This document shows positions 1 through 7,683 of a stretch of 64,000 nt of DNA, one piece after another. Under the pieces are notes generated by a model. The model was not told the origin of the DNA, searched no databases, and was given only the letters and a program-made list of their open reading frames with translations. A program made the translations under genes and the position numbers. The stretch's first letter is position 1. Every line of letters starts with the position of its first letter. This DNA comes from Senimuribacter intestinalis. GTDB lineage: Bacteria > Bacillota > Clostridia > Peptostreptococcales > Anaerovoracaceae. The stretch is from assembly GCA_943192975.1 (NCBI GenBank), contig CALPCJ010000002.1, positions 272,174 through 336,173 on the forward strand, given 5' to 3'.

Positions 1-287
1 TCTGCGGTCATCAGAGCAAAATGCAGCAGAAACGTAACCTCTGCTAAAACTCGCTTTTTTTCCGCAAAACAAATGACAGCAAACATCATCTGCACAAACA
101 GCGATACAAAAATCCGATTTGACGGATCGGAAAGCAAAAGCGTCACCACCGCGCCAATCAGCACCAGAACCGCACCCAATAACAAAGCGCTCCTGCGCAT
201 GGAAAAAGAGAATCCAAATATGCCGCACAGAACAACTGCCAAACGCAAAAGATCAATGAAATACACCCCTGTATAAAGTACATTCAT
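1..287 (-). CDS. N-terminal part of a membrane protein, probable two-component sensor (partial)
   Basis: The reading frame starts at 287 and runs off the left edge, giving 95 residues. Its ATG overlaps the TGA of the LytTR regulator gene (ATGA, 284-287), which implies translational coupling. The visible part is almost entirely hydrophobic: an initial membrane segment, a short basic loop (MRRS), a second segment, a short polar turn (SDPSNR) and a third segment. LytTR regulators are usually paired with multi-membrane-span GHKL histidine kinases encoded next door, so a sensor kinase is the natural guess. No kinase domain lies inside the window, so this rests on position and topology only. Confidence 0.6.
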   Translation of the reverse strand, partial: MNVLYTGVYFIDLLRLAVVLCGIFGFSFSMRRSALLLGAVLVLIGAVVTLLLSDPSNRIFVSLFVQMMFAVICFAEKKRVLAEVTFLLHFALMTA

Positions 288-985
288 AGCAGCTTCGCCA
301 TCCTTTTACAATAGTTTCGATAAGATTCTTTGCACGCCGCTTTTCTGCGCCTGCTGATATGCAGCACACCCAAGCTGTGCTCCAAAATAGCACCCTCCCC
401 GTTTATTTCCTGTATATAGGCGCAATTGACCAGATGCCGGTCACTGACTCTGAGAAAGTCAGTCTCCTGCAGCGTTTCCTCCCATGCAGACAAGCTTTTT
501 CGCTGATTAGAAACACGTTTACCCGATACCAGATACACATCGGTGTAAACGCCATCTACCGCAATATAGGCGATATCCGCGCTGCTGACAGTATTTCCGC
601 CTTCCAAATCTATCCCGATGTCTCTGGGTAGCAATCGGATTGCAGTTTCCAGAGATTCTTCTATTTCAAACTTCCGCGCCGGCTTGGCAATAAAGCTAAT
701 CACATTCCGTCCAAAAGCCTGCGGCATCATTTCCGTATGACTGGACACAAAGATAATGAGAGGCTTTCCATCTGACTGGCAAAGCATATCCTTTGCTGTA
801 ATCCCGGAAATACCGGGTATTTCAATATCCAAAAGTAAAATATCCGGATCATGCTGCATAATTGTTTCTGCAGTATACTCCGTCAGAATTTCCGCTTCTA
901 TCCCAAATCGTGTTAAATAATCCATACACTGCGCTGTAAGTACCTGCGCGCAATCCCTTTCATCCTCACAAATTAAAATCTTCAT
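284..985 (-). CDS. LytTR-family two-component response regulator
   Basis: A 233-residue cytoplasmic response regulator. The N-terminal receiver domain (about 1-120) has the acidic pair E7/D8, the phosphorylatable D53 in LLLDIEIPG, and K101 in AKPA. The C-terminal LytTR DNA-binding domain (about 128-228) shows the typical FLRVSDRHLVNCAYI stretch. Family members such as AgrA, VirR and LytR bind direct repeats upstream of secreted-peptide, virulence or autolysis genes. The downstream gene overlaps it by 4 bp and looks like a membrane sensor. The target genes cannot be told from the window. The family assignment is firm. Confidence 0.93.
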   Translation of the reverse strand: MKILICEDERDCAQVLTAQCMDYLTRFGIEAEILTEYTAETIMQHDPDILLLDIEIPGISGITAKDMLCQSDGKPLIIFVSSHTEMMPQAFGRNVISFIAKPARKFEIEESLETAIRLLPRDIGIDLEGGNTVSSADIAYIAVDGVYTDVYLVSGKRVSNQRKSLSAWEETLQETDFLRVSDRHLVNCAYIQEINGEGAILEHSLGVLHISRRRKAACKESYRNYCKRMAKLL

Positions 986-1021
986 ATCCTGTTCCTAATC
1001 AATCCATGCTATTTCTATTTT

Positions 1022-1050
1022 ATTATATTTTATCATGCTAGATATTGTAA
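1022..1050 (-). promoter_or_regulatory. Probable sigma-A promoter of the LytTR gene
   Basis: On the minus strand TTACAA (1045-1050), a 17-bp spacer and TATAAT (1022-1027) lie about 40 bp upstream of the regulator start. The -10 is perfect and the -35 matches 4 of 6. Confidence 0.5.
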
Positions 1051-1074
1051 TTCAATCATTTTCAAAATATAACA

Positions 1075-1105
1075 AACAAGCTCCCTCATCTTGAAGGAAC
1101 TTGTT
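1075..1105 (-). terminator. Intrinsic terminator after the aldo/keto reductase gene
   Basis: Arms at 1075-1084 and 1096-1105 pair over 10 bp with one G-U. On the minus strand they are followed by a T-rich run, placed downstream of the gene ending at 1154. Confidence 0.6.
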
Positions 1106-1153
1106 ATCGTAATATCCATATATTGCATCACAGCGTACGGACCTGCCGCGGAT

Positions 1154-1780
1154 TTATTGTTGTTCCGCAAGCTTTTTCATCACACCTGGAATGTCGATTT
1201 TCTGCGGACACCGGGAAAGACACGCGCCGCAGGAAAGGCACGCCGAAGCGCCTTTCGTCTCTGACAGCATGCCGATTTTCCAGGTAGAACCGGTAATATT
1301 CTGCTCATTGTATCCTTTGATCAGCAGCGGAATCTCAAGTCCTGCTGGGCAGATGCCGCAGCAATACCGGCAGCCGGAGCACGGCACACCCATAGTTTTG
1401 AGAAAGGCGCCCGCCGCCATTTGTAATGTCTTCCTCTCCGCGGCGCTCAACGGCTTTGGCGCATCAAACAGCGCTGCATTTTCGATGACCTGAGATACAT
1501 CCGACATGCCAGAAAACACGGTCTGTACGCCCGAAAGTCCCAGCAGAAAACTTTCCCGCGGATATTTTGCAAGAGCCTCCCCCAGAAACCTTTCTGAATC
1601 ACCGTCCTGATAAGACCAGGCAGTGTCAAAGACATTGATGCCCTGCTGCATCGCCGCGTCTACCACCTTCTGTCCCGCCGCCCTATCAATCCTGTTTGGA
1701 TCGCCGTCTACCGTCGGAAATCTGAGGCCCCCAAGTCCAAGGGTAGAAATCTTTTTTCCATAAAAATCCTGATACTGCAT
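1154..1780 (-). CDS. Aldo/keto reductase with C-terminal Fe-S motifs, internally deleted
   Basis: The protein has 208 residues, whereas ferredoxin-like aldo/keto reductases of this type are usually about 370. Residues 1-79 are the normal N-terminus, with the cofactor/active-site stretch FDTAWSY and the following DSERFLGEAL. The sequence then jumps at about residue 80 (near base 1540) to the late-barrel motif LSGVQTVFSGM and the C-terminal cysteine motifs (C134, C137, C140/141, C144 and C181, C184, C187, C191). About 160 residues of the TIM barrel, including the catalytic lysine region, are missing with no frameshift. It is probably an inactive relic that still translates, or a small Fe-S protein. 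It has its own promoter and terminator. Confidence 0.75.
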   Translation of the reverse strand: MQYQDFYGKKISTLGLGGLRFPTVDGDPNRIDRAAGQKVVDAAMQQGINVFDTAWSYQDGDSERFLGEALAKYPRESFLLGLSGVQTVFSGMSDVSQVIENAALFDAPKPLSAAERKTLQMAAGAFLKTMGVPCSGCRYCCGICPAGLEIPLLIKGYNEQNITGSTWKIGMLSETKGASACLSCGACLSRCPQKIDIPGVMKKLAEQQ

Positions 1781-1812
1781 CCGTCATCTCACCTTTCTTT
1801 ATTCTCTTACCC

Positions 1813-1841
1813 ATTGTACCCCTTGCAGGCTGCAATAGCAA
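1813..1841 (-). promoter_or_regulatory. Probable promoter of the aldo/keto reductase gene
   Basis: On the minus strand TTGCTA (1836-1841), 17 bp and TACAAT (1813-1818). The AAAGGTGAG ribosome site follows just before the start at 1780. Confidence 0.5.
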
Positions 1842-1887
1842 ATACGCATCAAGTATACCTTCCATGCCCAAAAGGCATGAATTGTTC

Positions 1888-1942
1888 TTAAGAAAAAATT
1901 AAGAGGTTCCTCTGGTTTTTCTTCCGTCTTTCCTGCTATGAT
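1888..1942 (+). promoter_or_regulatory. Putative activator-dependent promoter with TTAAGA direct repeats
   Basis: Two TTAAGA words at 1888-1893 and 1899-1904 are 11 bp apart. They stand upstream of an extended -10 (TGC then TATGAT, 1937-1942), with no recognisable -35. Tandem hexamers on one helical face are typical of OmpR/PhoP-type regulators. A near-identical layout precedes the operon starting at 18227. Confidence 0.4.
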
Positions 1943-1975
1943 TCTTTTAACAAGAAAAATACGAGGTGAATTGAA

Positions 1976-2566
1976 ATGAAAAAGAATCTGTTATTCATAA
2001 CTGCACTGATACTAATACTTGCGATTGCCTGCACCGGCTGCAGCAAAGCTTCCCCCGGCAGCACAGACGATAAGAAGCCTTCAGAAAACACCAAGAACAG
2101 CGATATCCTGCATCAGCAAAGCCAGCTAAAAGAATCAAAAAAACTCTCTCTTTCCGAAGATGGAAGCCTCACAGTGGAAATCGATACACTGGCAAAACCT
2201 GACAGCATTGCGCCTGAAGGTAAACCGATTTTTCTTGCCGTCAAAGTAAAGGAAGATGCCGATATCGCCCTGCGCTACACCTATGATACCTATGGAAAAG
2301 AGGGCGTCATGCTCTGCTGCGACGTCAACGATAGCGATGAAAATGAAGTTCTGCTGAAACCCATCTATACCATGCGCCTAGCACAGTCTTCTGAGGAAAA
2401 TTACGGAGAAATCTGGCTCGGTGGCGGTACATTTTTGAAAAAAGGCACTAATCTGTTTTATTTAAGCGCAGGCGATCAGACCCTGCCCTGCCGCATAATT
2501 CTAAAACTTACCTTTTTTGATCCAGACAAGGTAGAAAGCATCACGCTGTATCCTGCCGAGAGTTAA
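1976..2566 (+). CDS. Secreted lipoprotein of unknown function
   Basis: A 196-residue protein. It starts with a lipoprotein signal peptide: MKKN, a hydrophobic core (residues 5-18) and the lipobox-like CTGC with the modified cysteine at residue 22. A low-complexity Ser/Lys/Asp linker (about 23-60) follows, then a compact beta-rich domain of about 130 residues. A GAGGTG ribosome site precedes the ATG at 1976. The domain (EDADIALRYTYD and following) was not recognised. The protein should be anchored to the outer face of the membrane. It stands alone between its own promoter and a strong terminator. Confidence 0.8.
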   Translation: MKKNLLFITALILILAIACTGCSKASPGSTDDKKPSENTKNSDILHQQSQLKESKKLSLSEDGSLTVEIDTLAKPDSIAPEGKPIFLAVKVKEDADIALRYTYDTYGKEGVMLCCDVNDSDENEVLLKPIYTMRLAQSSEENYGEIWLGGGTFLKKGTNLFYLSAGDQTLPCRIILKLTFFDPDKVESITLYPAES

Positions 2567-2580
2567 AACTTTTCCACTGC

Positions 2581-2610
2581 AAAACCGCCGCGGTCACCCG
2601 CGGCGGTTTT
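2581..2610 (+). terminator. Intrinsic terminator of the lipoprotein gene
   Basis: A perfect 13-bp stem (2581-2593 with 2598-2610) has a 4-nt TCAC loop and ends in TTTT, 14 bp after the lipoprotein stop. Confidence 0.85.
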
Positions 2611-2641
2611 GGTCTACTTAGAAGGTATTGCTTTATCTCAC

Positions 2642-2800
2642 TCATACAGTATAGGACCATTCATCAAAGATCCTTTTCTCTACATCCTCATTTCCATGTG
2701 ACATCAGCCACAGCAAAACTGCAACCTCTTTGTCCCGCCCCTCCAGGGGCTTATCCCTCTTACTATCCTGTCGTTTCTTATGTTTTCTCTTGTTTACCAT
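2642..2800 (-). CDS. Small basic protein of 52 residues, unknown
   Basis: A short frame not usually called. It starts with ATG at 2800 behind a very strong AGGAGGAGAAC ribosome site and ends with TGA at 2642. Residues 1-24 are highly basic (MVNKRKHKKRQDSKRDK). The rest is amphipathic and acidic (VAVLLWLMSHGNEDVEKR). No homologue is recognised. The ribosome site and spacing support translation; function is unknown. The closest gene is the ABC transporter, which diverges from it. Confidence 0.55.
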   Translation of the reverse strand: MVNKRKHKKRQDSKRDKPLEGRDKEVAVLLWLMSHGNEDVEKRIFDEWSYTV

Positions 2801-2909
2801 GTTCTCCTCCTGATAAAATTTCTAATTCTAATTCCCTTTTGCACTTTCATTATACAGTCTGACTTTGTAGAAAACGATAAAATTATGTGTGCATTTTGTG
2901 AGTAAAATC

Positions 2910-2939
2910 TTGCGAAATTATTACAAATAGTGGTATCAT
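2910..2939 (+). promoter_or_regulatory. Probable promoter of the ABC transporter gene
   Basis: TTGCGA (2910-2915), an 18-bp spacer and TATCAT (2934-2939), the latter preceded by TGG as an extended -10. It lies 45 bp upstream of the start codon. Confidence 0.5.
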
Positions 2940-2983
2940 ACTATCAGTGACTTTAATATACCAGAAGCATTTGGAGGAAATAC

Positions 2984-4717
2984 ATGATTAGAAAGTTTGC
3001 AAAATACTATAAACCGCATTTACGTCTGTTCACATTGGACATGGTGTGTGCTTTCATCGTGGCATGCTGCGACCTTTTTTACCCAGTCATCGCCAAAAAT
3101 ATTATCAACGACTATGTGCCAAATCAGAACATCCACCTCTTCGTCGTTTGGGCGATTGTTCTGCTCTGCATTTACGTGCTGAAAGCATTTCTCAACTACA
3201 TCATTCAGTACTGGGGTCATATCGTCGGCGTCAGAATTCAAGGAGATATGCGCCGTGAACTGTTTCGTCACCTGCAAAAGCTTCCATTCTCATTCTTCGA
3301 TGAAAACAAAACTGGCGTCATCATGAGCCGGATGATTAACGACTTATTCGAGGTATCTGAACTTGCCCACCACGGTCCGGAGAACCTATTTCTATCGCTG
3401 ATTATCTTAATCGGCGCTTTTATCATGCTGGCACAGATCAGTTTGCCGCTGACACTGATTACCTTTGCAGTGCTGCCATTTATGATTTTCTTCGCCTTTA
3501 AAACCAGAACCATGATGAATAAGGCTTTCAGCGAAACCCGCGTCAAAACTGCAGAAATCAACGCTAATGTGGAAACCGCCATCGCTGGCATCCGTGTTTC
3601 CAAAGCTTACACCGCAGACGAACACGAAAATAAAAAATTCAACGTCGCCAACGAAAATCTAAAACGTTCCCGTTCCGGCGCCTATAAAGCCATGGGGATT
3701 TTCCACTCTGGCATGACACTGTTTATGGACCTTCTTTATCTAGTGGTGCTTTCCTCAGGCGGACTCTTTTTCTTCTATGGAAAAATCAATGCCGGCGAGT
3801 TTGCCGCATTCCTGCTTTACATTTCTATGTTCCTGAATCCTGTCAATAAACTGGTTTCTTTCTATGAACAACTACAGGAAGGAATGACGGGCTTCCGCAG
3901 GTTTTGTGAAATCATGGCGATTGATGAAGAAGAAAGTGACAGCACAGATTTACTTCACCCTGACCATCTGGACGGTAATATCTGTTTCGAAAACGTTACC
4001 TTTAGCTACGAAAACAGCGACAAGGAAGGCGAAGCACCGCCTGTTATCAAAAATCTCACCATGGATATCAAAAAAGGACGCACCCTTGCCCTGGTTGGTC
4101 CATCCGGCAGCGGTAAAACTACCATGTGCCATCTGATTCCAAGATTTTACGATGTAGATTCAGGTCGAATCACTATAGACGGCATTGATATCACAAAAAT
4201 TTCCCGTTACGATCTTAGAAAAAATATCGGTATGGTTGCACAAGACGTCTTCCTGTTCAACGGTACGATACGTGAAAATATCGCCTACGGCAACTTAGAT
4301 GCCACCGATGAAGAAATCATCGAAGCTGCAAAAAAAGCCAACATTCACGACTACATCCTAACCATGGAAGATGGCTATGATACCCAGGTTGGCGAGCGTG
4401 GCATCAAACTATCCGGCGGTCAAAAGCAGAGAATTTCCATCGCCCGCGTATTCCTGAAAAATCCACCGATTCTGATTCTTGATGAAGCGACGTCCGCCCT
4501 GGATAACGCTACAGAAATGCTGATTCAAAAGTCTCTGGAAGAACTCGGCCGCGGCAGAACCTCTGTCATCGTCGCCCACCGCCTGTCTACCATAAAAAGT
4601 GCAGATGAAATCATCGTTCTCACAGCTAACGGTATTACTGAGCGCGGCAGTCACGACGAGCTGGTAGCTGCTGGCGGCATGTATGCAGAACTTTATCAGT
4701 ATCAGTTTAGGGAATAG
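2984..4717 (+). CDS. ABC transporter, fused permease and ATPase (MsbA/LmrA-type half-transporter)
   Basis: A 577-residue half-transporter with an N-terminal six-helix exporter domain (about 15-300) followed by a nucleotide-binding domain. Visible motifs are Walker A GPSGSGKTT (372-380), Q-loop Q420, signature LSGGQ (476-480), Walker B ILILDE (496-501) and switch H532. Such proteins work as homo- or heterodimers in the membrane and export lipids, drugs or peptides. No partner half-transporter gene is adjacent, so a homodimer is likely. A GGAGG site precedes the ATG. The substrate is unknown. The first hairpin of the repeat array downstream acts as its terminator. Confidence 0.92.
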   Translation: MIRKFAKYYKPHLRLFTLDMVCAFIVACCDLFYPVIAKNIINDYVPNQNIHLFVVWAIVLLCIYVLKAFLNYIIQYWGHIVGVRIQGDMRRELFRHLQKLPFSFFDENKTGVIMSRMINDLFEVSELAHHGPENLFLSLIILIGAFIMLAQISLPLTLITFAVLPFMIFFAFKTRTMMNKAFSETRVKTAEINANVETAIAGIRVSKAYTADEHENKKFNVANENLKRSRSGAYKAMGIFHSGMTLFMDLLYLVVLSSGGLFFFYGKINAGEFAAFLLYISMFLNPVNKLVSFYEQLQEGMTGFRRFCEIMAIDEEESDSTDLLHPDHLDGNICFENVTFSYENSDKEGEAPPVIKNLTMDIKKGRTLALVGPSGSGKTTMCHLIPRFYDVDSGRITIDGIDITKISRYDLRKNIGMVAQDVFLFNGTIRENIAYGNLDATDEEIIEAAKKANIHDYILTMEDGYDTQVGERGIKLSGGQKQRISIARVFLKNPPILILDEATSALDNATEMLIQKSLEELGRGRTSVIVAHRLSTIKSADEIIVLTANGITERGSHDELVAAGGMYAELYQYQFRE

Positions 4718-4741
4718 CTCTTCCCATTATTGCAATCATCG

Positions 4742-4790
4742 AAAGTTGTGTAAATGTATCTGTTTATACAAACATTTACACAACTTTTTT
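4742..4790 (+). terminator. Terminator hairpin of the ABC transporter, first unit of a repeat array
   Basis: A perfect 16-bp stem (4742-4757 with 4772-4787) with a 14-nt loop is followed by a run of T. Its arms carry the GTTGTGTA/TACACAAC word of the array that follows. Confidence 0.75.
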
Positions 4791-5023
4791 CTATTTCTAT
4801 GAACAATGTTGTGCAGACTGTTCTTTTTTAGCCAATATGCACAACTTTATTTCGCTTACATCTTTAAGAGTTGTGCATAGGTTAATAGACCTCACTATTT
4901 TACACAACAGCTGCACGAATTTACTATGTAAAGATTATTTCCGGGCTAAAAAGTTGTGCTAATTTAGTGTATTATTAACTGTCTACAAAACTCTTCTCTG
5001 ATTAAACTCACAAAAGTTGTGTA
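4745..5023 (+). repeat. Degenerate array of alternating GTTGTGYA/TRCACAAC words
   Basis: Forward words begin at 4745, 4808, 4870, 4953 (GTTGTGCT) and 5016. Reverse words begin at 4777, 4838 and 4901, with a decayed copy ending near 4990. Forward-to-forward steps are 63, 62, 83 and 63 bp. Internal gaps between the arms of each inverted pair are 24, 22 and 23 nt. The array fills the gap between two converging genes and ends 18 bp from the stop of the nuclease-like gene. The same word and period recur, exactly, at 14828-15118. Confidence 0.8.
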
Positions 5024-5041
5024 TCATCTCTACATATCTCT

Positions 5042-5824
5042 TTACCTGCAAAACTCTTCAATAATCTTGTCTATGAGCTGCGTATTAATATTCCCGTATA
5101 TATCTTCAAAAGTAAAAATAATATCTTCCCACGGCTTGAATCCGTTCTCTAAGTAAAACTTAACTTTCCACATGACATCTTCCATATATTCAGCGTTTCC
5201 TATCATTCCAAAATGCTCAAGAAGCTTAATACGATTTTCACTTTTTACTAAAATCCTAAAGTCAGGAACAATTATTTTTCCATTAATTTTTATGACTTCT
5301 TCATACCTATATTCGATTTTCTTTGTAAAGAAAATATTTGAAATAATGGCTTCAGATTTTGATCTGACAAAATCACCTTTTAAAGTCTGATGAACCAAAT
5401 GTTCTGAGTATTTCTGACTTCTTTCATATTTACTACTACCCCAGCTAGAAGAATTTTGTTTGCTTAAATTAAAATAATCGATTGGCATTTCTCTATAAGC
5501 TTTCGGTGACTGTGTCATCATCTCTTCTAAGTTTATCGATATGTACTCCTGTCCTATTTTCTGAAGAAGCTTCTGATTTGAATCAATTCTCTTCAGTGCT
5601 TCTTCTAAATAGTATCGTTTCTGTAAATCTTTTACTACTTCATTTTCTCCACTGCCCAAATACTTCCGCTCTCCATTTGACAGGTGAAAATAGTAAGGCT
5701 TTCCTTTTACAGTATTAACCGAAAGTTTTCCTTCCGGTAAACGCTTCAACTCTTTCCGATAACGCTTTGCAAGCTCCCTTTGATATTCTAGTTCTTTTTC
5801 TGCATATAATTTACTATTATACAA
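5042..5824 (-). CDS. Uncharacterised protein with a PD-(D/E)XK-like nuclease core
   Basis: A 260-residue protein. The N-terminal third is a charged, probably coiled-coil helix (KELEYQRELAKRYRKELKR), followed by a short ARM/integrase-like stretch (KGKPYYFHLSNGERKYLG). The C-terminal half contains RSKSE, then a beta hairpin (EYRYEEVIKINGKIIVPDF) and KLLEHFG. The order E, then PDF, then a charged E(H) is what PD-(D/E)XK endonuclease folds show. This is a motif reading, not a family match. The frame seems to start at TTG (5824), with AGGAG 11 nt upstream. It lies alone beside the repeat array at 4745-5023. Confidence 0.55.
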   Translation of the reverse strand: MYNSKLYAEKELEYQRELAKRYRKELKRLPEGKLSVNTVKGKPYYFHLSNGERKYLGSGENEVVKDLQKRYYLEEALKRIDSNQKLLQKIGQEYISINLEEMMTQSPKAYREMPIDYFNLSKQNSSSWGSSKYERSQKYSEHLVHQTLKGDFVRSKSEAIISNIFFTKKIEYRYEEVIKINGKIIVPDFRILVKSENRIKLLEHFGMIGNAEYMEDVMWKVKFYLENGFKPWEDIIFTFEDIYGNINTQLIDKIIEEFCR

Positions 5825-5921
5825 TATATTACCATCTCCTTTCTGTTATAATTTTCACTATACTGCTGTTGTATGGGGAAATCAATGGTAATTTTCAATC
5901 TGCCTACAAGTTTTATTCATA

Positions 5922-5957
5922 AAAAAACTGCGCACTTGCTTTTGAAACAAATGCGCA
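5922..5957 (-). terminator. Intrinsic terminator of ilvA
   Basis: Arms 5929-5938 and 5948-5957 pair (TGCGCA core). On the minus strand a run of seven T follows, 20 bp after the ilvA stop. Confidence 0.75.
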
Positions 5958-5976
5958 ATCCTTCTTTTTCACGTTT

Positions 5977-7188
5977 TTACATCATTACGCTAATGACTTT
6001 TGGATTATATCCGCCAGCAGCCAGCGCTTCAATGATTTTTTTCTTATGGTCAGGACCGAATGCCTCAATGGTAATTTTCAGTTCCACTGCCGCATTTCTA
6101 TTGGTGCTGACAAACTGATTATGATCCAGTCTGATAACATTGCCCTGCTCTTTGGCGATAATACTTGCTACATTAACGAGCTCACCTGGCTTGTCCGGCA
6201 AAAGCGTAGATACGGAAAAGATTCGCTCTCTATGAATCAGTCCGTGCTGTACTACCGAAGACATGGTTATAATGTCCATATTGCCGCCGCTGAGAATAGA
6301 AACGATTTTCTTTCCTTTTACCTTCAGGTGCTTCAGTGCAGCCACCGTCAAAAGTCCGGAGTTTTCTACAACCATCTTGTGATTTTCTACCATATCCAGG
6401 AAAGCTACCACCAATTCATCGTCCTCTACTGTAATGATATCATCGATGTTTTCTTTAAGGTAAGGAAAAATACTGACACCCGGCGTTTTCACAGCTGTAC
6501 CGTCAGCAATTGTACTGATTGTAGGCAGAGTTACTGGCTCACCAGCTTTCAGCGAAGCCTGCAGGCAGTTTGCACCTGCCGGTTCAACGGCAATAACTTT
6601 AATCTTTGGATTCAGCATTTTAGCCAGCGTTGATACGCCAGTCGCAAGACCGCCGCCGCCAACAGGAACCAGGATATAATCCACTATAGGCAATTCTTTA
6701 ATGATTTCCATAGCGATGGTTCCTTGACCTGTTGCTACTGCTGGATCATCAAAGGGATGAATAAAAGTATATCCTTTCTCCTCCGCCAGCTGCTTTGCAT
6801 GGGCTGCAGCCTCGTCATAAACATCACCGTAGAGAACCACTTCCGCACCATAGCTCTTTGTACGGTTCACTTTCATCAAAGGCGTAGTAGTCGGCATAAC
6901 GATAACCGCTTTACAGCCATAAGCCTTTGCCGCATAAGCAACCCCCTGGGCATGATTGCCAGCAGAAGCTGTAATCAACCCCTTTGCACGTTCTTCGTCT
7001 GTTAATGTACTAATTTTATAATACGCGCCTCGAATTTTGTATGCACCGGTCACCTGCATATTTTCCGGCTTCAAATAGACTTTATTTCCGGTCTGTTCAC
7101 TGAAATAGTCACTGTAAAGCAAATTAGTCGCTACCGCAACTTTCTTTACGACCTCCGTCGCCTGCTCAAATTTATCTAATGTTAACAT
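5977..7188 (-). CDS. ilvA: Threonine ammonia-lyase (threonine dehydratase)
   Basis: A 403-residue PLP enzyme that deaminates threonine to 2-oxobutanoate, the entry to isoleucine synthesis. The cofactor lysine K51 is in GAYKIRG, the glycine loop is PVGGGGLATG, and a single C-terminal ACT-like domain (about 325-403) begins at FSVSTLLPDKPGELV. This length and single ACT domain are typical of the Gram-positive 'medium' form, which can be biosynthetic or catabolic. Its place beside ilvDCNB favours the biosynthetic role. It has its own promoter and terminator, so it is not in the ilvB transcript. Confidence 0.94.
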   Translation of the reverse strand: MLTLDKFEQATEVVKKVAVATNLLYSDYFSEQTGNKVYLKPENMQVTGAYKIRGAYYKISTLTDEERAKGLITASAGNHAQGVAYAAKAYGCKAVIVMPTTTPLMKVNRTKSYGAEVVLYGDVYDEAAAHAKQLAEEKGYTFIHPFDDPAVATGQGTIAMEIIKELPIVDYILVPVGGGGLATGVSTLAKMLNPKIKVIAVEPAGANCLQASLKAGEPVTLPTISTIADGTAVKTPGVSIFPYLKENIDDIITVEDDELVVAFLDMVENHKMVVENSGLLTVAALKHLKVKGKKIVSILSGGNMDIITMSSVVQHGLIHRERIFSVSTLLPDKPGELVNVASIIAKEQGNVIRLDHNQFVSTNRNAAVELKITIEAFGPDHKKKIIEALAAGGYNPKVISVMM

Positions 7189-7223
7189 CTTCTGTTTTCC
7201 TTTCCAAAAAATCTCTAGGAATT

Positions 7224-7252
7224 ATTATACTCCTTGTGTGTATGCACTGCAA
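7224..7252 (-). promoter_or_regulatory. Promoter of ilvA
   Basis: On the minus strand TTGCAG (7247-7252), 17 bp and TATAAT (7224-7229), followed by a GGAAAGG ribosome site before 7188. Confidence 0.7.
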
Positions 7253-7340
7253 GGAAAAACTGTATTCCGTCACGGCAAGCCTGTGAAAAATGGTCATCGT
7301 GATTTCTGCTCGAATTCATATGTAAAGCAGCCACTTTATT

Positions 7341-7516
7341 GCCAATATTGACAGAAATCAAAAAAAGTGTCAATCCTGTCAATGTTTTTACGGTGAAACA
7401 TTGACAAAATTGACAGATTCTCGTTTTTTTGTCAACATTGGCAATATTTAAGCCATCCTAGGTAAGAATTCAGCCTGTTTATTGACAAAATCTCGTAAAT
7501 TAACGAAATTTGTCAA
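7341..7516 (+). repeat. Array of alternating TTGACA/TGTCAA words between ilvD and ilvA
   Basis: TTGACA occurs at 7348, 7401, 7410 and 7482; TGTCAA occurs at 7368, 7377, 7430 and 7511. Forward and reverse words pair with gaps of 14 or 23 nt. The block 7368-7387 pairs with 7396-7415 as a 20-bp stem with an 8-nt loop, flanked by mirrored GCCAAT...TTGACA and TGTCAA...TTGGC. The geometry matches the GTTGTGCA arrays although the word differs. The rest of this spacer (7531-7683) shows only two imperfect hairpins and no gene. Confidence 0.75.
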
Positions 7517-7683
7517 TGTAAAATAGAAAAAAGCGTTCATGCCTTCCCGTGTTCCATACCACAGATACCAATCCCACCTTTCCATAAAGTAAAACTTTGG
7601 GATGGGTGTCCAGAAACCTTGTTGCCCCGGACAATCACAACAGGGTCATTGCTTCTGCAACAACCCCGTTATTATCAATCAGG

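Noticed and set aside
7531..7683. Terminator or small gene after ilvD
   Set aside because: The hairpins there have mismatches and no T-run, and short frames lack ribosome sites.
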